A stretch of 64,000 nt of DNA from CAG-882 sp050874385 (GTDB taxonomy: Bacteria; Bacillota; Clostridia; Lachnospirales; Lachnospiraceae). The notes beneath the pieces were generated by a model that did not search any database, was not told the origin of the DNA, and saw only the letters and a program-made list of their open reading frames with translations. The stretch is from positions 51,777 to 115,776 of the forward strand of contig JBNMKO010000002.1 of assembly GCA_050874385.1 (NCBI GenBank), read 5' to 3'. Numbering within the stretch: the stretch's first letter is position 1; every line of letters begins with the position of its first letter. The position numbers and the translations under genes are program-made. Positions 59,305 to 64,000 of the stretch are shown piece by piece.

Positions 59305-60238
59305 ATGGCTCCAAAAACATAGTTTTTCGATAGAAAATTTTTATAAACCGAAAAATGAGCCAAAGATACAGGATTTTGGAACAGGAACTTTATTGTCAGA
59401 CATTGTTTATGGAGAAAAATATCCAAACAGCTTTATGGATATTTATAAATGCAGCAAAGATAATTCAAGACATCCTGTTATTATATATACGCATGGCGGT
59501 GGATTTACATGGGGCTCAAAGGAGGATGGAGATCCAAATGCCGGTAAACAAGGGGGAGACAAGCACTGGTTTTTTAAGCGGTTTATGGAAGCCGGATATG
59601 ATATTGTGTCTGTGGAATATGCGTTTGCTCCGGAGTATCAATATCCCACACCGGTATTGCAGCTACAGGAAGCAGTTTCTTTTTTGATAAATCATGAAGA
59701 ACAATATGAACTTGATATGAAAAGAATTATTTTTTGTGGCAGCAGTGCAGGAGGACATATCGCAGCACAATATGTGGCAATTCAGACAAATGCGAATTAT
59801 GCCAAAGAAATGAATATAAAGCAGATTCTAAGCAATGAACAGATTAAGGCACTGTTACTCAATTCGGCACTGATTGATCCAACTCGCTATGATGTAGTAC
59901 ATGATGCCGGATTTAATTTTCTTTTGCGAAAATGTGGTCAGGCTTATTTTGGTGAAAAAATAATGGCTTCTTCTAAAGGGGCAAATCAGTCAAATGTGCT
60001 TTCACATGTAACAGGCGATTATCCACCCGTTTTTATATCGGATGCCAATACAGGTTCTTTCTATGATCAGGCAAAGGATTTATTTACAAAATTAAGACAG
60101 CTCGGTGTAAAGGCAGAGTTAAATATTTATCCAAGAGAAGAGGTAAAGCTAAAACATGGCTATGAAAGTTTTGATGATCGTTATGGGCAGGATAATATGC
60201 AAAAAATGCTTTCGTTTTTAGAGGAAACAGTGCATTAG
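59285..60238 (+). CDS. alpha/beta hydrolase, BD-FAE/HSL-like esterase
   Basis: A 317-aa cytoplasmic hydrolase. The oxyanion motif HGGG is at 70-73 and the nucleophile lies in GSSAGGHIAAQ. YPPVFISDANTGSFYDQA and HGYESFDDRY near the end supply the acid and histidine. The ATG at 59285, with GGGGAG upstream, overlaps the GH78 stop by 20 nt, so translation is coupled. The same unusual blocks (GDPNAG after HGGG, SD.N.GSF.DQA, HGYE) occur in the membrane-linked protein at 61226, so the two are paralogues. It probably removes acyl groups from imported glycosides. Confidence 0.88.
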   Translation: MKHYLVKWLQKHSFSIENFYKPKNEPKIQDFGTGTLLSDIVYGEKYPNSFMDIYKCSKDNSRHPVIIYTHGGGFTWGSKEDGDPNAGKQGGDKHWFFKRFMEAGYDIVSVEYAFAPEYQYPTPVLQLQEAVSFLINHEEQYELDMKRIIFCGSSAGGHIAAQYVAIQTNANYAKEMNIKQILSNEQIKALLLNSALIDPTRYDVVHDAGFNFLLRKCGQAYFGEKIMASSKGANQSNVLSHVTGDYPPVFISDANTGSFYDQAKDLFTKLRQLGVKAELNIYPREEVKLKHGYESFDDRYGQDNMQKMLSFLEETVH

Positions 60239-60248
60239 GAGGGCTATT

Positions 60249-61187
60249 ATGGTAAAGAAACAATCTAATTCTTTTGGTGCAAGGTGCGTTTCAAAAGGTA
60301 TGAGAACGCTTGTCGTTTTATCTACAAAATTAACAGGTGATAGTATTCTGCGCCGCAGTATGTATTCACAGAAAAAGGATTACCGTTTTGGAAGCTGGAA
60401 GGTTCCAGCCGGATATGAAAATCAGGAGATTCAACTAAGATGTGCGAAAGGTTATCTTTTAAAGAAAAAAGGTGCAAATCATGACATCATAGTATATCAG
60501 GTTCATGGTGGTGGCTTTGTGGCAAAGTTTTCAAATTTGTATAATAATACGGCATTGCATTTTTCACAGATTTTTAAGGATGCGGATGTTTTTTCTATTG
60601 ATTACAGAACTGCACCACAGAATGTTTTTCCATGTGCCCTCGAAGATGCGATTGATGGATATGAATGGATATTAAAACAGGGGTATAATCCGGAGCAGAT
60701 ATATCTTTGTGGAGAGTCGGCGGGAGGAGGACTTTGCTTGTCGTTGACTTTATGGCTAAGAGACCATGAAAAACCATTGCCAAGAGGAATTATTCTCTCA
60801 TCTCCATGGACGGACATGGCGGCGAAGGGGGAGTCATATCAGACAAAAAAGAAAGAAGATTATTTTTTTGGTTATCCGGATGAAACTAAAGTGCCAAAAT
60901 ATCCGGTTCCAATTGTTTATGCGGGAAAACATGACCTATATGATCCATATCTTTCTCCGGCATATGGAGATTATCGGGGATTTCCGCCAATGTTGATACA
61001 GACAGGTGAGGCAGAACTTTTGCTGAGCGACAGTGATGTGGTTGTCAAGAAAGCAAAAGCACAGGGCGTGGATGTGACATATTATACATATCCGGGAATG
61101 TATCATACTTTTTACATTACACATCCGTCTTTACCGGAGAGCCGTAAGGCATGGAGCCGTATCAGGGACTGGTTTTATAATAAGTGA
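60249..61187 (+). CDS. alpha/beta hydrolase, HSL-type acetyl esterase
   Basis: A 312-aa esterase of the hormone-sensitive lipase type. HGGGF (residues about 83-87), the nucleophile in CGESAGGGLCLSL, LSPAYGDYRGFPPMLIQTGEAELLLSDS (acid) and MYHTF (histidine) are seen. It is not close to its two neighbours, which belong to another branch. AGGAGGG lies before the ATG, 10 nt after the previous stop. It probably hydrolyses short acyl esters on sugars or aglycones in the cytoplasm. Confidence 0.88.
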   Translation: MVKKQSNSFGARCVSKGMRTLVVLSTKLTGDSILRRSMYSQKKDYRFGSWKVPAGYENQEIQLRCAKGYLLKKKGANHDIIVYQVHGGGFVAKFSNLYNNTALHFSQIFKDADVFSIDYRTAPQNVFPCALEDAIDGYEWILKQGYNPEQIYLCGESAGGGLCLSLTLWLRDHEKPLPRGIILSSPWTDMAAKGESYQTKKKEDYFFGYPDETKVPKYPVPIVYAGKHDLYDPYLSPAYGDYRGFPPMLIQTGEAELLLSDSDVVVKKAKAQGVDVTYYTYPGMYHTFYITHPSLPESRKAWSRIRDWFYNK

Positions 61188-61225
61188 ATGTGAAATTATA
61201 TTGTGAATTAGAAGGAGAAAAGAGA

Positions 61226-62563
61226 ATGTATATTTGGCTAATTGGGATAATTAGCGTATGTTTTGGTACATTGGAGCAATTCTTGGTAAACGAAAGCAGA
61301 ATTATGGCAGGTGTTATTCTGGCAGCAGGAGTAATTTTGTTTATCGGAATGAAAATAATGGATACAAAATTATTGAAATGGCAGATGTATTTGATTTTTG
61401 GTGTTTTATTCGTTCATATTATCGGATTGATTTCAGATAGATGGATTGTCTATTCTGGACTTGGAATTATAACTACATTGATGGGAATTATTCTTATCGT
61501 ATGGTCTTTGATAAAAATTAAATCAAAAAATTGTCTCAGGTTGATTGTCAAGATTGGAATTTCTGTAGTTACTGTTTTTGCTGCGTTTCCTATTATGATG
61601 ATTACTTTTTTCACAAAAGCATCTTTTTCGGTATTTAAGTCAGTTATCAATGCTTATGGGAATGAAACGACAGCAACGACTTATGAAGATACACTGGAAA
61701 ACGGGGCACATCTGGTTGCAAATATTCAGTATGATACGGTTTATCCGAATGGCTTTTTAGATGTTTATTATACTGCTGTGCCTAAGTCGGACAATCCACC
61801 TACATTGTTGTTTATTCATGGTGGAGGTTATGCAAACGGGGATAAAAGCAGTGGTGACCCAAATGCCGGAGATGTAGATTACAGGGATTCATTGGCATAT
61901 CGGGCATTGAGTGAAGGTTATAATGTAGTACAGTTTAATTATTGCCTTATGACGGAGCATATTTTCCCGGATGCCATTATACAGCTCAATAATGGTTTAC
62001 AATATCTCAAAGACCATGCGAATGATTTGAAATTAAACATGGACGCGGTATTTCTGTCCGGCGGTTCTGCCGGCGGAAATCTGGCTGGTGTTATGGCAAA
62101 TCTCCAGACAAATCTGGAATACGCAGATGAGATGGGAATTATCCCGGCATTAAATCCGGAATATATCAAAGGAGTGGTGTTTATCAGTGCATTACTCGAT
62201 AATTCGCAGTATGGCGTGACACATAATATCGCTATTGACTATATGTTTTATTGGGCAGGACGTATTTATCTGAACACAAACGAGCTGGTTTATGATAAAG
62301 AGGCTTCAAGGCTTTCAAATGTAATTGATAATGTGACAGAAAATTATCCGCCAGCTCTGATTTCTGATGGAAACAGCGGCAGTTTCTTTGATCAGGCATT
62401 TGCAATGAATGCAAGATTATTGGAACTGGGAGTGGAGTGCAAATTGATTTATTATCCTAAGACGGTGGCAACACTGTCACATGGGTATGAGGATTTGGGG
62501 TCTGATTATGCTAAAATTACGCAGGATCGAATGATTGAATTTATGGATGCACATTGTGAATAG
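61226..62563 (+). CDS. membrane-linked alpha/beta hydrolase
   Basis: A 445-aa protein with two parts. Residues 1-130 contain about four or five hydrophobic segments (YIWLIGIISVCFG, MAGVILAAGVILFIGM, MYLIFGVLFVHIIGLI, VVTVFAAFPIMMITFF). Residues about 170-445 form an alpha/beta hydrolase with HGGGYANGDKSSGDPNAG, the nucleophile in SGGSAGGNLAG, ISDGNSGSFFDQA and HGYEDLG. It is a paralogue of the soluble enzyme at 59285. The ATG at 61226 follows AAGGAG; an earlier GTG at 61184 overlaps the previous stop. An esterase tied to the membrane, possibly acting at the surface. Confidence 0.82.
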   Translation: MYIWLIGIISVCFGTLEQFLVNESRIMAGVILAAGVILFIGMKIMDTKLLKWQMYLIFGVLFVHIIGLISDRWIVYSGLGIITTLMGIILIVWSLIKIKSKNCLRLIVKIGISVVTVFAAFPIMMITFFTKASFSVFKSVINAYGNETTATTYEDTLENGAHLVANIQYDTVYPNGFLDVYYTAVPKSDNPPTLLFIHGGGYANGDKSSGDPNAGDVDYRDSLAYRALSEGYNVVQFNYCLMTEHIFPDAIIQLNNGLQYLKDHANDLKLNMDAVFLSGGSAGGNLAGVMANLQTNLEYADEMGIIPALNPEYIKGVVFISALLDNSQYGVTHNIAIDYMFYWAGRIYLNTNELVYDKEASRLSNVIDNVTENYPPALISDGNSGSFFDQAFAMNARLLELGVECKLIYYPKTVATLSHGYEDLGSDYAKITQDRMIEFMDAHCE

Positions 62564-62595
62564 CATATTCAAAATTATTTTGGAGGTAGTGTTCA

Positions 62596-64000
62596 ATGAA
62601 GAATAAAGTTTTTATCAGTATTTTTTTAGTTGTATCGCTTACGCTTGCCGGCTGTGGCGCATTGAATACTGAGAACCAAAGCAGTAGTGATGTTATATCA
62701 GGGCTGGAGTTAGAAGAGAAAAGCAGTTCTAGTGATACAGAAACGGTGTTTGAGTTAGAAAATTCTTCTCATACAAAACCGGAGGTTGATATGCAGAATA
62801 TTGTACTTGGTACTGTGCCGGATAGATATTATAGTGCAGCCACACAGCAAGGGACTTTGGAAGCTTTTACTTATGACACAAAGGATTATATTGGAGATGG
62901 AAAAGCAATTCAAAGTCAGGCAACAGTTTATCTGCCTTATGGATACAATCAGAATGATACAGATACAAAATATAATATACTTTATCTTCAACATGGAGCT
63001 TATGGCAATGAAAGAACATGGATGTATGAGTATGGTGATAATTTCAAAAATATGATTGACAATATGATAGAGGATAAACTGATTCCACCATTAATCATTG
63101 TTATGCCTTATCTTCCTTCTGGAAATGACTGGTATCATGATACAACTCCAATATTTTATTCCGGTGAGTTAAAAAATGATTTGATGCCGGCAGTGGAAAG
63201 TTATTACCATACTTTTGCAACGAGTACGACTGATGCAGGATTTGAAGAATCGCGCTCTCATCGTGCATTTGGAGGTTTTTCTGCCGGTGGAATAACTACA
63301 TGGCGCGTATTTCTTGAAGGAATGGATCGTTTTGAATATTTTATGCCTATGAGCGGAGGATTGACTTTGGGAGGGGATGGCTCAACTGATGTGGCTGATG
63401 CCACTGTGATTGCAGATACAGCGGAAGCTTCCGGTTATGGCAAGCGTGAATATTATGTATTTGCCGCAACAGGAACGAAAGATGTTGCATATCAGGGTTT
63501 AACGGCACAGATGGAATATATGAAAACACTGACAAATGCGTTTGATTATACTGATAAGGGATTTGCAGATGGTAATCTGATGTATTACACGGTAAAAGAT
63601 AATCGACATGATTATCAATATACTTATGAATATGTTTTTAATGGATTACAATGTCTGTTTTCATGGTATGAAGGGAGCATAACAGAACAAGAAACAGTTA
63701 CTTTTAATAGAAATTCCATTTCTGTGACAACAGCAGGGGGCTATGAGATACAATTAGCAGATCTTGCACATCAGACGGGTAATGATAAAGATTCTAAGGT
63801 TTATTATACTTCGGAAATCAGTTCTGATGCATTAATGGCGGTTTATGAAGCACTTGGAAGAACTCCGGCAGAAGGAGACAAGGTGGCAGTAAAATTACAT
63901 ACCGGTGAAGGAGATGGCAGTTATAATCTTGATCCCGATTTTATCAAGGAATTGGTTCAAAGTGTTGATGGAACTATTGTAGAGTGTAATACAGCTTATG
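62596..64000 (+). CDS. lipoprotein: esterase domain joined to DUF362 domain (partial)
   Basis: The gene continues past the right edge; 468 codons are visible. The N-terminus is a lipoprotein signal with lipobox LTLAGC, so the protein is exported and lipid-anchored. Residues about 60-360 are a putative esterase (CE1/esterase D fold) with YLQHGAYGNERTW, the nucleophile in GGFSAGGITTW and HDYQY. From about residue 375 the text (SKVYYTSEISSDALMAVYEA, DKVAVKLHTGEG, DFIKELVQSVDGTIVECN) matches the start of a DUF362 domain, which is cut off. GGAGG lies 9 nt before the ATG. Probably deacylates glycosides outside the cell; the role of the DUF362 part is unknown. Confidence 0.82.
   Translation, partial: MKNKVFISIFLVVSLTLAGCGALNTENQSSSDVISGLELEEKSSSSDTETVFELENSSHTKPEVDMQNIVLGTVPDRYYSAATQQGTLEAFTYDTKDYIGDGKAIQSQATVYLPYGYNQNDTDTKYNILYLQHGAYGNERTWMYEYGDNFKNMIDNMIEDKLIPPLIIVMPYLPSGNDWYHDTTPIFYSGELKNDLMPAVESYYHTFATSTTDAGFEESRSHRAFGGFSAGGITTWRVFLEGMDRFEYFMPMSGGLTLGGDGSTDVADATVIADTAEASGYGKREYYVFAATGTKDVAYQGLTAQMEYMKTLTNAFDYTDKGFADGNLMYYTVKDNRHDYQYTYEYVFNGLQCLFSWYEGSITEQETVTFNRNSISVTTAGGYEIQLADLAHQTGNDKDSKVYYTSEISSDALMAVYEALGRTPAEGDKVAVKLHTGEGDGSYNLDPDFIKELVQSVDGTIVECNTAY

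Noticed and set aside
1..64000. CRISPR arrays, tRNA or rRNA genes, transposases, phage integrases
   Set aside because: No regularly spaced repeats, no cloverleaf-like tRNA text and no recognisable recombinase were seen on either strand.

Overview
The window reads as chromosomal DNA of a low-to-moderate GC, Gram-positive gut Clostridium relative, most likely a Lachnospiraceae member. This is inferred from strong GGAGG ribosome-binding sites 5-9 nt before starts, intrinsic terminators ending in T-runs, and the gene set: AgrA/AgrC-like regulators, a GPH-type sugar symporter in each rhamnosidase locus, DUF3793 beside flavodoxin, DUF3737 beside a MalY/PatB lyase, and GH3/GH78 clusters. I see no rRNA, tRNA, CRISPR array, transposase or phage module.

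Layout. 0-2.3 kb: the start of an OmpR-type response regulator (minus strand, cut by the edge), then an aldo/keto reductase and a RibD/DHFR-like reductase. 2.3-2.5 kb: a terminator and a chain of three perfect hairpins resembling a repetitive extragenic element. 2.6-12 kb: a LytTR regulator, a GHKL kinase without any membrane sensor, and four half-size ABC exporters in an A-B-A-B order that looks like a tandem duplication with homogenised ATPase domains. 12-16.7 kb: a MacB-like ABC pair with two palindromes in front, then DUF3793 and flavodoxin genes. 16.8-20 kb: two divergent MATE efflux genes, each behind a leader with terminator hairpins and short reading frames. 20.2-25.7 kb: an iron-sulfur flavoprotein, a chemotaxis receptor and an ABC ATPase-FtsX fusion, again with promoter, short ORF and terminator in its leader.

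25.8-38.5 kb is rhamnoside-utilisation locus I: a divergent AraC regulator, GH3, GPH symporter, two GH78 rhamnosidases, a GH43-like protein and an anchored SGNH esterase. 38.6-50.7 kb looks like a core block: patatin, split ThrE exporter, luxS, uridine kinase, GH27, a MocR regulator coupled to a GH2-like enzyme, DUF3737 and a MalY/PatB lyase. 50.7-51.7 kb holds a 59-aa orphan and an Imm50-like orphan. 51.9-64 kb is locus II: a divergent AraC regulator, GH78, GPH symporter, GH78, three alpha/beta hydrolases and a lipoprotein joining an esterase domain to the start of a DUF362 domain (cut by the edge).

How the genes fit together. Both loci carry a divergent AraC regulator, a GPH symporter, one GH78 with a CPQRDERLGW motif, one with a CPTRE(K/R)AGW motif, and esterases. 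None of the GH78 or GH3 proteins shows a signal peptide. I infer import of small rhamnosides (for example acylated plant glycosides) and stepwise cytoplasmic trimming, with esterases at the membrane or outside. The leader-controlled MATE and ABC genes suggest induced drug or toxin efflux.
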